NCBI GenBank assembly: GCA_023447635.1
Contig: JAEXNA010000068.1
Span: 1 to 43,196 of the forward strand
Direction: 5' to 3'
DNA length: 43,196 nt
DNA from: Vulcanimicrobiota bacterium
Lineage (GTDB): Bacteria; Vulcanimicrobiota; Xenobia; Xenobiales; JADMJV01
The translations under genes and the position numbers were made by a program. Under the pieces are notes generated by a model, which saw only the letters and a program-made list of their open reading frames with translations, was not told where the DNA came from and searched no databases. Of the stretch, positions 22,943-32,212 are shown piece after piece. Numbering within the stretch: position 1 is the first letter of the stretch; each line of letters starts with the position of its first letter.

Positions 22943-25858
22943 ATGAGTAAGAGTGGTATCGAGACCTCCCCGCCCCCCCGTCCCGCCGTAACCGTGGAAG
23001 CCGCCGCCGACCGCATCGTCTGTCGCTGGGGCGACGGCTTACAGAAGCACTTCAACCCGACCGATGAAGAGCTGCTGCTCCGTGTTTACGACCCCAGCGA
23101 CGAGATCGTCGTGGAACACCGGGTCGAGCACCTCTCGCAAAAAGAGATCCACCTGGCCCCGGGCGACTATCGACTCGACATCGGGCGCTACTTCCGTCCC
23201 GAGATCGAGCTTCGTAGCCCCCTTTACACCACTCCCTCGCTGTCCTGGAATCAGGATTCTCCTTCCTCTCACCTGGTGGTCTGGGACGCCCTGGACTGGG
23301 AGACCGTGCGCCACGAGGTCGAGCAGGTTCACCATCTGGATTGGGAGAGCGAAGTTGCGGTGGCCCTGCGCGTTCTCTGGAACCGTGAAGGGAAGTTGGT
23401 CAACGAGTGGATCAAGGTCCCCAACCGCAACCACGTCTCGTTGCTGGGCAAGGTCGAAGAGATCGAACTGGCCGTCGTCTCCTCCGAAGAAGCCAGCGCT
23501 CCGTCCCCGGAGGTGCGCATCCTCAAGAGCCTGTTCCTGGCCAAGCCGTCGGCCCGCAAACCGCTGCAGATCGTAGCCAACGAGACGTTCACGGTGGCAC
23601 GGCCCACGCCCCATCTGCATCTTTATCGCGAGATCATCGAGACCGACACCCTGCAACTGCGCGCGGAATGGCGCTCGTTTGGCGAGGGCAAGTTCGAGAT
23701 CGCGCTGTTCCGAGGCGACCAGGCGATAGAAACTCACGGCCCGGTCGGCCCCCAGGGCGACTGGCTGTTCAGCAAACTGACCCACGGCGTCTACCGCGTC
23801 GAAATCCGCCCCCTGAAGAAGGGCAACGCGAAAGGAGAGGCGCTGGCTTCGGACAGCGTGACTCTGCCCGTGCGGGAGACGCGTACCGTGCTGATGCCGG
23901 TCAACGAGCGACGCGCCTTTGCCTACTGGCACGTCGGCGAAGCCGCCTGGCAGGCGCTGAGCGAAGAGTTCGGGGAGCTGCACGAGCGAGCGCGCTGCTA
24001 TCTGCAGGTCGGGATCAAGACGTCGAACGGTATTCGTATCGTTAACGAGCTCACCCGACCGGTCGACACCGGGTCGACCGCCGACTACTACCTGGACCTG
24101 GCTCCTGACCTGATCTACTTCGCCCGCCTGCTGGCCGTGGTGGACAACGAGCGCCGCCCCCTGACCGACTGGTCCAACCCTTGCCAGCTGGGCCGCCTGA
24201 ACGCGGGCAGCAGCGCCATCGAGCACAAGCGGGAGTGGCAGTCCACGGAGCATCCCACCGTGCGGGCGTTGCGCGGTCCGACCCTGACCCACCGCTACTC
24301 GATCGGCTATCTGCTGCTGCACCTGCATGCCCACCTACCGTTCATCTCGGACCCGGTCAACTTCGGCAAAGACAACGCCTGGCGCCCCATCGGCTACCCG
24401 CAGGAGTGGTATCCCGAGGCGGTCTGCGACACCTATCTGCCGCTGATCGACACCTTCGAGACCCTGGTCCAGGAAAAAGTCGACTTCAAGATCTCGATGG
24501 ACATCTCGCCCCCGCTGGCGGCGATGATGAAAAGCCAACGGCACGCTTCCGACGTGCTGGCCTTCCTGGAACGGCTGATCAAGCTGGCTCGCCTGGAAGT
24601 CGAGCGCACCCGAAGAGAACAGCCCTTCTACACCGAGGCGGCGCTGATGCACCTGCGCCGCTACCGTCGCTGCCGCGACCTGTTCCTGGGCTACGGCGGG
24701 AATCTGGCCAAGGCGTTTGCCCACTTCCAGGAGCTAGGCCATCTCGAGCTCTGCACCTGCGTAGGGACCCATCCCATGCTGCCGCTGTGGACCTCGCAGC
24801 CCCAGGCGATCCGCGGGCACTGCCTGGCTGCGGCGCGCTCTCACGAAGAGATTTTCGGTCGTCCATCGGCCGGAGTCTGGCTGCCCGAGTGCTCTTACAC
24901 GCCGGGTCTGGAGCAGTTCCTGGACGAAGCCGGCTTCGGCTACACCTTTGGGGAGACCCACTGCGTCACGCGAGGCGACGCTCCGTCCGAGTTCGGGGTC
25001 AACGCCCCCGTTTACTCAAAAGGCTCGCGGCTGACCATCTTCCCGCGCGACCCCGAGACCGGCGAGCAGGTCTGGTCGGGCGAGCAGGGCTATCCCGGCG
25101 ATCCCGACTATCTGGAGTTCCACATCCGCGGAGGCCCCTTCAAGTACAACCGCATCACCGACCGTCGGGGTGGCGACAAGGAGCCCTACAACCCCGAGTG
25201 GGCGGCCGGCAAGGCGGCCCAGCACGCCGAGCACTTCCTGAGCTGCCGCAACGCTCGCTTCGAATATCTTCGTCACAGCATGTGGAAGAAGCCGCTGATC
25301 GTAGCGCCTTACGACGCCGAGCTGTTCGGACATCACTGGTATGAGGGGCCGCAGTTCCTGTACTACCTGTTCAAGAAATTGCACTTCGACCAGAACCAGA
25401 CCGAACTGACCACACCGTCGGCCTATCTGGCCTCGAATCCGACCGGCCAGGACCTGTACTGCAACGTCTCGAGCTGGGGCGCCGAGGGCACCTTCGAAAA
25501 GTGGATGTACGGCGCCACGTCGTGGATGTACCGTCACGGGCACGAGGCGGCCCAGAAGCTGGGCGAACTGTGCCGGGAAGGGTACGACAACGAGATGCAG
25601 CGTCGGGTGCTGGCTCAGGCCGCCCGTCAGCTGATGATCGCCACCTCGTCGGACCTGCCGTTCGTGATCTCGAACGGGCATTTCGTGGACCGAATGAAAG
25701 AGCAGCTTTGCAATAATCTGCGCGGCTTTTACGCCCTGTGCGAGGACTACGCGCGGCTGCGCGCGGGCGGCGAGATCGAGGAAGACCGACTGCGTTCGTT
25801 CGAGCTGGAGAACTGCCTGATCCCGAACCTGCAGCCGGAGTGGTTCGCCGCGCTCTGA
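22943..25858 (+). CDS. GH57 family 1,4-alpha-glucan branching enzyme-like protein with N-terminal DUF4912 region
   Basis: In this 971-residue protein, residues from about 450 to the end are a GH57/DUF1957 enzyme. The fold opens with LLLHLHAHLPF. The catalytic nucleophile is expected at Glu649 (WLPECSYTPG) and the acid/base Asp at Asp791 (PYDAELFGHHW). The C-terminal helical part contains the ATSSDLPFVISNG block of this family. Such enzymes form alpha-1,6 branches in glycogen. The N-terminal half has at least one DUF4912 module (around 320-435, RAFAYWHVGEAAW) and probably a second near 105-205 (HLVVWDALDWETV), likely carbohydrate- or protein-binding. No signal peptide is seen, so it should be cytosolic. 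It stands alone without other glycogen genes. Confidence 0.9.
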   Translation: MSKSGIETSPPPRPAVTVEAAADRIVCRWGDGLQKHFNPTDEELLLRVYDPSDEIVVEHRVEHLSQKEIHLAPGDYRLDIGRYFRPEIELRSPLYTTPSLSWNQDSPSSHLVVWDALDWETVRHEVEQVHHLDWESEVAVALRVLWNREGKLVNEWIKVPNRNHVSLLGKVEEIELAVVSSEEASAPSPEVRILKSLFLAKPSARKPLQIVANETFTVARPTPHLHLYREIIETDTLQLRAEWRSFGEGKFEIALFRGDQAIETHGPVGPQGDWLFSKLTHGVYRVEIRPLKKGNAKGEALASDSVTLPVRETRTVLMPVNERRAFAYWHVGEAAWQALSEEFGELHERARCYLQVGIKTSNGIRIVNELTRPVDTGSTADYYLDLAPDLIYFARLLAVVDNERRPLTDWSNPCQLGRLNAGSSAIEHKREWQSTEHPTVRALRGPTLTHRYSIGYLLLHLHAHLPFISDPVNFGKDNAWRPIGYPQEWYPEAVCDTYLPLIDTFETLVQEKVDFKISMDISPPLAAMMKSQRHASDVLAFLERLIKLARLEVERTRREQPFYTEAALMHLRRYRRCRDLFLGYGGNLAKAFAHFQELGHLELCTCVGTHPMLPLWTSQPQAIRGHCLAAARSHEEIFGRPSAGVWLPECSYTPGLEQFLDEAGFGYTFGETHCVTRGDAPSEFGVNAPVYSKGSRLTIFPRDPETGEQVWSGEQGYPGDPDYLEFHIRGGPFKYNRITDRRGGDKEPYNPEWAAGKAAQHAEHFLSCRNARFEYLRHSMWKKPLIVAPYDAELFGHHWYEGPQFLYYLFKKLHFDQNQTELTTPSAYLASNPTGQDLYCNVSSWGAEGTFEKWMYGATSWMYRHGHEAAQKLGELCREGYDNEMQRRVLAQAARQLMIATSSDLPFVISNGHFVDRMKEQLCNNLRGFYALCEDYARLRAGGEIEEDRLRSFELENCLIPNLQPEWFAAL

Positions 25859-25859
25859 T

Positions 25860-25943
25860 CGGCTCGGGCGGGGGCGAGCTTGAGCTCACTCGAAGGTGAG
25901 CCGGCTCGGGCGGGGGCGAGCTTGAGCTCACCTGGAGGTGAGC
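25860..25943. repeat. Two tandem 42-bp GC-rich units with internal hairpins (REP-like)
   Basis: Units at 25860-25901 and 25902-25943 are nearly identical. They differ only in the hairpin loop region (CTCGAAGG versus CCTGGAGG-like). Each contains an inverted repeat, GCTCAC then GTGAGC six bases later. In the second unit the stem extends to 7 bp. They start one base after the GH57 stop and separate it from a converging gene, a usual place for REP-like or transcript-end structures. Confidence 0.8.
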
Positions 25944-25965
25944 CGGCCCGGGAGTCGTCGGGGGC

Positions 25966-26829
25966 TTACCCCTTGACGACCCCTTCCTCGTCGTAGAGTT
26001 CTTCCATCTCGACCACCTCGAAGCTCCGCATCGAAAGCTTCTTCAGCGGCTCGATGCGCTGGGCCAGTTCGTCGGCGATCTTGGACTTCTCGCACAGGTA
26101 GTGGAAAATCGGCTGGGGCACGGTGCGCACCAGCGGCTTGCAGGCCAGGGTCAGCTCTTCGGCGGGATAAATAGCACCGTCGACGAGCGGCTTGGGCGGA
26201 TTGACCAGGCGCACCCAGTCGCTTTCGCCCAGGGCGACCTTGCCCAGACCTTCCCAGTCGACCATGCGGCCGACCTGCTTGGTCTTCTTCAGCATCACCG
26301 TGTAAAGTTCGGGCACTTCGACCCGGTCGCGCCCGTAGCGGCGGGCCAGGTCCTGGCGGACCAGAGCAAACTCCCACATAGCTTCGAGCAGATGGGACGA
26401 CCCCTGGCGATAAGCCTTGCTGTTCGCAGCAACGGCGCGAGAGTTGGCCTTGCGCCACTCGCCCAGCAGCTCTTCAAAAGAGGGGTCTTCGTAAAACGTA
26501 GACCCCTCTTCATTCAAAATCTCGATCGACAGGCGCTTCTCGCGGGCCACGCAAAGAGCGGCCGGCAGCGCTTCAAAAGCGCAGTAGGTCGGGCAGGGTA
26601 GCTCCATCTCGAAGGCCAGCCCCACCTCGTCCGACTGCTCCGGAGCGTAAGAGACGAAGCGCGCGCTGACGTTGGTCTCCTCGCTATGATAGGTGTAGAT
26701 CGTGTCGTCTCCGTCGGACTTGCCGCCGTCGAGATACTCTACCGCTCCGAGGAGCTTTTTCGCGCTCACCGCCCGGGCTTCTTTATCCCTGGCCTTCGCC
26801 GCATCCACGTACAAAAATTCGAAAAGCAA
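25966..26829 (-). CDS. Conserved-looking protein of unknown function
   Basis: I do not recognise this 287-residue protein. It is soluble, without TM segments or signal peptide, mixed alpha/beta, and moderately acidic. Features are a C-terminal region with LVRTVPQPIFHYLCEKSKIA and an acidic tail (EVVEMEELYDEEG). I start it at TTG 26829 because AAGGG lies exactly 7 bases upstream and the protein then begins LLFEFLYVDAAKARDKE. The open frame extends 27 codons further upstream, but those residues look like non-coding translation. The gene is divergent from fadA across a 271-base gap and convergent with the GH57 gene. Codon use looks like that of its neighbours. Confidence 0.75.
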   Translation of the reverse strand: MLFEFLYVDAAKARDKEARAVSAKKLLGAVEYLDGGKSDGDDTIYTYHSEETNVSARFVSYAPEQSDEVGLAFEMELPCPTYCAFEALPAALCVAREKRLSIEILNEEGSTFYEDPSFEELLGEWRKANSRAVAANSKAYRQGSSHLLEAMWEFALVRQDLARRYGRDRVEVPELYTVMLKKTKQVGRMVDWEGLGKVALGESDWVRLVNPPKPLVDGAIYPAEELTLACKPLVRTVPQPIFHYLCEKSKIADELAQRIEPLKKLSMRSFEVVEMEELYDEEGVVKG

Positions 26830-27100
26830 TGTGATGCCCTTATTTGTCCCGGTCGCTTTCGGGCCGTTTCGGTCACCGCGCGCCGGGGAGGTACAGAACC
26901 AGTCTGCCAACGTGTCCGGGAGAGCCGGTCGCCTGAACAGACGCCGCGCTCGGCCAGAACTCCGCCGGAGTGTTCGCGCTCCTCGACGTTTGTCACCTTC
27001 TTAATCGGGGAAAAACCCTCTGTCGAGAAGCGCGAAGGCCCCGCCTCCATCTCTCCAGGCCGGCCCTGCCCTTCAAAATCCTAGCAAGGGAACTTCCACT
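26830..27100. other. Divergent intergenic region
   Basis: This gap must carry promoters for the minus-strand unknown gene and for the fadA-fadB operon. A TTGTCA (26990-26995) is the best -35-like box on the plus strand, but no good -10 stands at 16-18 bases. I see no gene, hairpin array or operator that I can support. Confidence 0.4.
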
Positions 27101-28546
27101 TTGAGCAAGTCAGGCGATAAGAAGCCTCGCAAAGCGAGCAGCAGCACACCTCCCACCCCCTCCACCGACGCCGTCGTCGAATCGGCCGTGAAAGTCGAAA
27201 AGGTCGAGAAGACCACCAGGACCGAGGCCTCGAAGCCGTCCCGGTCGAGCGATTCGAAAGGCCAGGACCGCGTGGTCGTGGTCGAAGGCGTCCGCACTCC
27301 GTTCGTGCGCGCCTACACCGATTTCTCCGAGTTGACCGCCCTGGACCTGAGCCGCATCGTCACCTCCGAGCTGATCGCTCGCGCCGGCATCGACCCCGAA
27401 GAGGTCGACGAGGTGATCATGGGCACCGTCCTCCCCTCTCCCCACGCCCCGAACCTGGCCCGCGAAACCGTGCTGGCCACCGACCTTCCCAAGAGCATCC
27501 CCGGCTATACCCTGGGTCGCGCCTGCGCTTCGAGCGCTCAGTCCGTGATCAGCGCTGCCGAAGGGATCCTGCGCGGCGAATACGACACCGTGATCGCCGG
27601 CGGCGCGGAATCGATGTCGAACGTCCCCGTCCCCTACTCCAAAAACGTCATCGACGCCCTGATGACGCTGTCCAAAGCCAAAAGCTTCCCGGCCAAGATG
27701 AAGGCGCTGTCCTCCATCAACCTCGAGTCGCTGCTGCCCCAGCCTCCCGCCATCGCCGAATCGGCCACCGGCAAGACCATGGGTCAACACGCCGAAATCA
27801 TGGCGCGCATCAACGGCATCACCCGCCGCGAACAGGACGAGTTCACCGTGGCCTCTCACCGCAACGCGGCGAAAGCCCGCGAAGAAGGGAAGACCCGCGA
27901 AGAGGTGATGACCGTCTACCCCGCTCCGAAGTTCAAGCCGGTCAACCAGGACTCGTTCGTGCGCTCTGACACCACCGTGGAAAAGCTGGGCGAACTGAAA
28001 CCCGTCTTCGACAAAACTTACGGAACCCTGACCGCCGGCAACTCGTCCGGGCTGACCGACGGCGCCGCCGTGGTGCTGCTGATGCGCGAAAGCAAAGCCA
28101 GAGAGTTAGGCCTCAAGCCGCTGGCGGCCGTCACCCAGTGGAGCACCACCGCCCTCGATCCCGACGACCAGCTTCTGCTGGGTCCCGCCCTGTGCGTGCC
28201 CGAAATCCTGGACGCCGCCGGAATCACCCTGGAAGAGATCGACCTGATCGACATCCACGAAGCGTTCGCCGCCCAGGTTCTGGCCGTGGTGAAATCGCTG
28301 GAGTCGCCCGAGTTTTCGAAGAAGTACCTGGGCAAAGAGGGTATCGTGGGCAAAGTCGACCGCGAGAAGCTCAACGTCAACGGCGGCTCGGTCTCGCTGG
28401 GCCATCCGTTCGGCGCCACCGGCGCTCGCATGGTGATCGGGATGGCCCGTGAACTGCAGCGCCGCCAGGCCGACCGCGCCATGCTCGCGCTCTGCGCGGC
28501 TGGCGGTATGGGTACCGCACTTCTGCTGGAAAGGATCGAAAACTAA
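27101..28546 (+). CDS. fadA: Acetyl-CoA acyltransferase (3-ketoacyl-CoA thiolase), FadA/FadI type, with N-terminal extension
   Basis: The 481-residue thiolase has all its catalytic residues: nucleophile Cys142 (GRACASSAQS), the NEAF-equivalent HEAFAAQ, the His in GHPFGATGAR and the second Cys in CAAGGMGTA. It cleaves 3-ketoacyl-CoA with CoA into acetyl-CoA and a shortened acyl-CoA, the last step of beta-oxidation. The length and loop insert (around 205-230) are closer to FadI than to FadA. The first roughly 55 residues are unusual: a Lys/Ser/Thr/Pro/Glu-rich low-complexity leader before the core VVVVEGVRTPF. The start is TTG with AAGGGA upstream. The stop overlaps the fadB start by one base (TAATG), so the two subunits are translated together, as expected for a trifunctional complex. 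Confidence 0.92.
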   Translation: MSKSGDKKPRKASSSTPPTPSTDAVVESAVKVEKVEKTTRTEASKPSRSSDSKGQDRVVVVEGVRTPFVRAYTDFSELTALDLSRIVTSELIARAGIDPEEVDEVIMGTVLPSPHAPNLARETVLATDLPKSIPGYTLGRACASSAQSVISAAEGILRGEYDTVIAGGAESMSNVPVPYSKNVIDALMTLSKAKSFPAKMKALSSINLESLLPQPPAIAESATGKTMGQHAEIMARINGITRREQDEFTVASHRNAAKAREEGKTREEVMTVYPAPKFKPVNQDSFVRSDTTVEKLGELKPVFDKTYGTLTAGNSSGLTDGAAVVLLMRESKARELGLKPLAAVTQWSTTALDPDDQLLLGPALCVPEILDAAGITLEEIDLIDIHEAFAAQVLAVVKSLESPEFSKKYLGKEGIVGKVDREKLNVNGGSVSLGHPFGATGARMVIGMARELQRRQADRAMLALCAAGGMGTALLLERIEN

Positions 28547-30693
28547 TGGCCAACATCAAAGAACAACAGAGAGCCACCGCGCTCGAGGTCACCTCCGAAG
28601 GCGTGGCTGTCCTCACCCTCGACACCCCCGGCAAACTCAACGTCCTCTCGCCTGATGTCTTCCTCGAAATCAACGAGCGGATCAGCGAAATCCAGGGGAA
28701 CCCCGCCGTCAAGGCGCTGGTGGTCGAAAGCGGCAAACCGGGCAGCTTCGTGGCCGGCGCCGACATCACCCACCTGGCCACCATCAGCGATGCCGCCGGC
28801 GGCGCCGAAATGAGCCGCCAGGCCCAGGGCGTCTTCGGGCGACTGGAAGACCTGCCGTTCCCCGTCGTAGTTGCCATCGACGGCGTCTGCCTGGGCGGCG
28901 GACTAGAGCTGGCCCTGGCCTGCTCGTACCGCCTGATCACCGACAACACCAATACGGTGCTGGGTCTGCCCGAAGTGCAGCTGGGCCTGTTGCCGGGCGC
29001 CGGTGGGACCCAGCGCCTGCCCCGCCTGATCGGCTTCCCCGAATCGCTCGACATGATCCTGACCGGCAAAAAAGTCCGCCCCCGCAAAGCCTACAAGCTG
29101 GGCCTGGCCGACGAACTGGTGCCCGTACAGCTGCTGACCGAACGGTCCCGCAAAGCCGCTCTCGAGCTGATCAACCGCAACGGATTGGCCTGGCAGCGTC
29201 AAGAGGGTCGTCAGAAAAGTGTGACCACCCGCCTGGCCGAGAGCTACGGCGTGCGCAGCGCTATCTACACCAAAGCCAAGTCCGACCTCAAAGAGAAGAC
29301 CAAGGGGAAATACCCCGCCCCGCTGGCCGCCCTGGAAGCCGTGCGCACGGCCCTGCGGACAGACCTTGCCACGGGACTGCTAGAAGAGGCACGCCTGTTC
29401 GGCGAACTGGCCGTCACCACCGAGTCGAAGTCGCTGATCCACCTGTTCCTGACCACCACCGAGCTCAAGGGCGACAGCGGTCTGGACAAGGGCGTGAAGG
29501 CCGAAGTCAAAAAGGTCAAAAACGCGGCCGTGATCGGCGGCGGACTGATGGGCTCGGGGATCACCACCGTGTTGGCCGACGTCGGCACCCGGGTGCGCGT
29601 CAAGGATATCTCGGAAGAGACCCTTGGCGGCACCTACAAATACGTCGACAAGTACCTGGCCAAGAAGGTCAAGCGCAAACACTACCGCGAGTTCGACCGC
29701 ACCGTGCGGCTGGGACGGGTAACCACCTCGACCGACTACACCGGCTTCAAGAACTGCGAGATCGCCATCGAGGCCGTCTTCGAAGACATCAACCTCAAGC
29801 ACCGCGTGGTGGGCGAAGTAGAGGCCAACTTCGGCCCGAACACCATCTTCGCGTCCAACACTTCGTCGCTGCCGATCACGGAAGTCGCCAAGGGCGCCCA
29901 GCGCCCCGAGAACGTGATCGGAATGCACTTCTTTAGCCCGGTTGAAAAGATGCCGCTGGTCGAAGTGATCACCCACGAAGGCACCGCCGACTGGGTCGTC
30001 GCCAGCACCGTAGACCTGGCCAAGAAGATGAAGAAGCACGCCATCGTCGTTCGCGACGGGGCCGGCTTCTACACCTCGCGCATCCTGGCCGCCATGCTAA
30101 ACGAAGCCGTCCGCGTGCTTTATGATGGAGCGACCATCGAGAGCATCGACCGCGCCATGGAAGACTACGGCTTCCCCGTCGGCCCCATGAAGCTCATGGA
30201 CGAAGTCGGTCTGGGCGTGGGCGCCAAGGTCATGAAGATCATGTCGGAGGCGTTCCCCGAACGCTTCGAGGCCCCCGCAGGCTGGGAAGATGTGTTGGAG
30301 GGTCGCCAGGGCAAGTCCAGCGGCCTGGGCTTCTACCGCTACAGCGGCAAGACCAGGACCCCGGACCGATCGATCTACAAAATCATCGGAACCGAGCGCA
30401 AGACCATCGCCTCGGACGAGATCGTCGAGCGCCTAGCCTTCGCGTTCCTGAACGAGTGCGCGCTCTGCCTGCAAGAGCAGATCCTGCGTAACCCGCGTGA
30501 CGGAGACATTGGCGCCGTGTTCGGACTGGGCTTCCCGCCCTTCCTGGGCGGCCCGTTCCTGCACATGGACCGCCTCGGAGCAGCCAGGGTGGTCGAGACC
30601 CTCAACCGCCTGGCCTCGCACTACGGTCCGCGCTACACGCCGGCTCAAATCCTTGTCGACAAGGCTAGCGATAACTCACGCTTCTTCTCCTAA
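28546..30693 (+). CDS. fadB: Fatty-acid oxidation multifunctional enzyme: enoyl-CoA hydratase / 3-hydroxyacyl-CoA dehydrogenase
   Basis: The 715-residue protein has two modules. The N-terminal crotonase module (about 10-200) has the oxyanion-hole motif SFVAGADI, GVCLGGGLELALACSYRL and LPEVQLGLLPGAGGTQRL with its catalytic Glu. The dehydrogenase half (about 320-700) has the NAD fold VIGGGLMGSGIT and HFFSPVEKMPLVEV with the catalytic His, then two helical dehydrogenase C-terminal domains ending in FGLGFPPFLGGPF. It hydrates trans-2-enoyl-CoA and oxidises the product to 3-ketoacyl-CoA for the thiolase encoded just upstream. The length matches FadB/FadJ. FadB and FadJ are hard to separate by eye; the FadI-like thiolase leans toward FadJ. 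Confidence 0.94.
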   Translation: MANIKEQQRATALEVTSEGVAVLTLDTPGKLNVLSPDVFLEINERISEIQGNPAVKALVVESGKPGSFVAGADITHLATISDAAGGAEMSRQAQGVFGRLEDLPFPVVVAIDGVCLGGGLELALACSYRLITDNTNTVLGLPEVQLGLLPGAGGTQRLPRLIGFPESLDMILTGKKVRPRKAYKLGLADELVPVQLLTERSRKAALELINRNGLAWQRQEGRQKSVTTRLAESYGVRSAIYTKAKSDLKEKTKGKYPAPLAALEAVRTALRTDLATGLLEEARLFGELAVTTESKSLIHLFLTTTELKGDSGLDKGVKAEVKKVKNAAVIGGGLMGSGITTVLADVGTRVRVKDISEETLGGTYKYVDKYLAKKVKRKHYREFDRTVRLGRVTTSTDYTGFKNCEIAIEAVFEDINLKHRVVGEVEANFGPNTIFASNTSSLPITEVAKGAQRPENVIGMHFFSPVEKMPLVEVITHEGTADWVVASTVDLAKKMKKHAIVVRDGAGFYTSRILAAMLNEAVRVLYDGATIESIDRAMEDYGFPVGPMKLMDEVGLGVGAKVMKIMSEAFPERFEAPAGWEDVLEGRQGKSSGLGFYRYSGKTRTPDRSIYKIIGTERKTIASDEIVERLAFAFLNECALCLQEQILRNPRDGDIGAVFGLGFPPFLGGPFLHMDRLGAARVVETLNRLASHYGPRYTPAQILVDKASDNSRFFS

Positions 30694-30711
30694 AGGAGAC
30701 GGAGCCTGAAG

Positions 30712-30738
30712 GCCCGGTCGAAAGACCGGGCTTTTTTT
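30712..30738 (+). terminator. Intrinsic terminator of the fadA-fadB operon
   Basis: GCCCGGTC (30712-30719), GAAA loop and GACCGGGC (30724-30731) are followed by seven T residues. This is a textbook rho-independent terminator 18 bases after the fadB stop. Confidence 0.95.
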
Positions 30739-30865
30739 ATGCCTCCGCCGCCCTCCAACGGCCTCCCCCCTCCCCTTTATGAAGACAGATGAACCCACCG
30801 TGAGCGTTCCTTGAACCGACCTTCGCCCTGAAGCGTTCGGCTCTGGCAAGAGCGAATCGCCCCTC

Positions 30866-32167
30866 ATGGAGCTACTCATCATCATCGTTCTGGCCTTACT
30901 GAACGGAGTTCTGGCCATGGCGGAACTGGCCATCGTTTCGGCTCGGAAAAGCCGCCTCGCCTCCGAAGTCGAGGGCGGCTCGAAATCCGCCCGGACGGTC
31001 CTCGAACTGCAGGAAAACCCCGAGGTCTTCCTCCCCACCGTCCAGGTCGGGATCACGCTGGTCGGCACCATCTCCGCCGCCTTCGGCGGCTCTACCCTGG
31101 CCGCGCCCGTGGCCGCCTCGATCGCTCAGGTCGAGGTGTTGCGCCCCCACGCCAACAGTCTGGCGTTCGCTCTGGTGGTGGCCGGTATCTCGTACCTTAA
31201 TCTGGTGCTGGGAGAGCTCGTCCCCAAACGGCTGGCGCTGCAGTTCCCGGAAACGATGGCGAAGATGGTCGCTCCCCTTCTCACCTTCCTGGCCCGCCTC
31301 TGCCGCCCCGTCGTCTGGCTGCTGGGCATCTCGACCCGTCTGGTGCTGGGCCTGCTTCGCATCGACGCGACGCCCGCCCCTACCGTCACCGAAGAAGACT
31401 TCCGCCACGTGCTGGCCGAAAGCACCCGGAGTGGAGTGTTCGAGGGCAAGGAAGAGACTCTGGTCCACCGCGTGCTGTCCCTCGACGATTGGCCAGTCAC
31501 CCGGCTGATGTGCCCTCGGGCCGACGTGGTCTGGCTGGATCTCGAGGCCGACACCGAGGAAAACCTGCGCCGCATCGCCGAGACCCCGCACTCGAAGTAC
31601 CCGGTATGCCGGGGAGGCCTGGACCAGGTGGAGGGGGTGATTGGAGTGCAAGAACTGCTGGTCAAGCGCACCTCGAACGGCGAACTGTGGACCGACGAGG
31701 TGATGTCCAAGCTGCACAACCCGCTGGTGCTACCCGCCAGCCTGAACGCCCTGGTCCTGCTCGAGCGGTTCCAGACCAGCGGTGTCCATCTGGGACTGGT
31801 GGTGGATGAGTACGGGACCATGCGAGGTATCGTCACCGTCAACGACATCCTCCAGGCGATCGTCGGCGACCTGCCGGTGCAAGGCGTTCTGGACACCCCG
31901 CCGGTAGTCGAGCGCGAGGACGGCTCGCTGCTGATCGAGGCCGGACTGCCCAGCGACGAACTGTTCCGTCTGATGGGGCTGTCTCCGGTGGCCGACCCTT
32001 CGTATCACACCATCGCGGGCTTCGTGATCGAGCGACTGGGCCACATCCCCGAAGCCTCCGACACCTTCGAGCACGAAGGCTGGGTGGTCGAAGTGATCGA
32101 TATGGACGGCCATCGGGTCGACAAGGTGCTGCTGCGGCGCTCGCAAGAAAGTTCGAAGAGCACTTAA
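30866..32167 (+). CDS. CNNM/CorC (hemolysin C-like) transporter-family protein with CBS pair
   Basis: The 433-residue protein has an N-terminal DUF21/CNNM membrane domain (about 1-165, starting MELLIIIVLALLNGVLAMAE, with NLVLGELVPKRLAL). A CBS pair (about 205-335) contains SKYPVCRGGLDQVEGVIGV and LGLVVDEYGTMRGIVTVNDIL. A CorC_HlyC domain closes it (about 350-428, with DPSYHTIAGFVIERLGHIP). Family members are linked to Mg2+ or Co2+ efflux; older names call them hemolysins. Nucleotide binding at the CBS pair is the usual control. It lies alone after the fadB terminator, 46 bases before the cyclase gene. ATG 30866 begins right at the first TM helix. Confidence 0.92.
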   Translation: MELLIIIVLALLNGVLAMAELAIVSARKSRLASEVEGGSKSARTVLELQENPEVFLPTVQVGITLVGTISAAFGGSTLAAPVAASIAQVEVLRPHANSLAFALVVAGISYLNLVLGELVPKRLALQFPETMAKMVAPLLTFLARLCRPVVWLLGISTRLVLGLLRIDATPAPTVTEEDFRHVLAESTRSGVFEGKEETLVHRVLSLDDWPVTRLMCPRADVVWLDLEADTEENLRRIAETPHSKYPVCRGGLDQVEGVIGVQELLVKRTSNGELWTDEVMSKLHNPLVLPASLNALVLLERFQTSGVHLGLVVDEYGTMRGIVTVNDILQAIVGDLPVQGVLDTPPVVEREDGSLLIEAGLPSDELFRLMGLSPVADPSYHTIAGFVIERLGHIPEASDTFEHEGWVVEVIDMDGHRVDKVLLRRSQESSKST

Positions 32168-32212
32168 ACGATCCGTGCGAGGAGTTCGACAGTCAACGGC
32201 CAAGTTTCGCCG

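Noticed and set aside
25928..26458. Overlapping minus-strand 176-codon open frame
   Set aside because: It is Arg/Gly-rich out-of-frame translation of the 287-residue gene, with no Shine-Dalgarno site and no domain.
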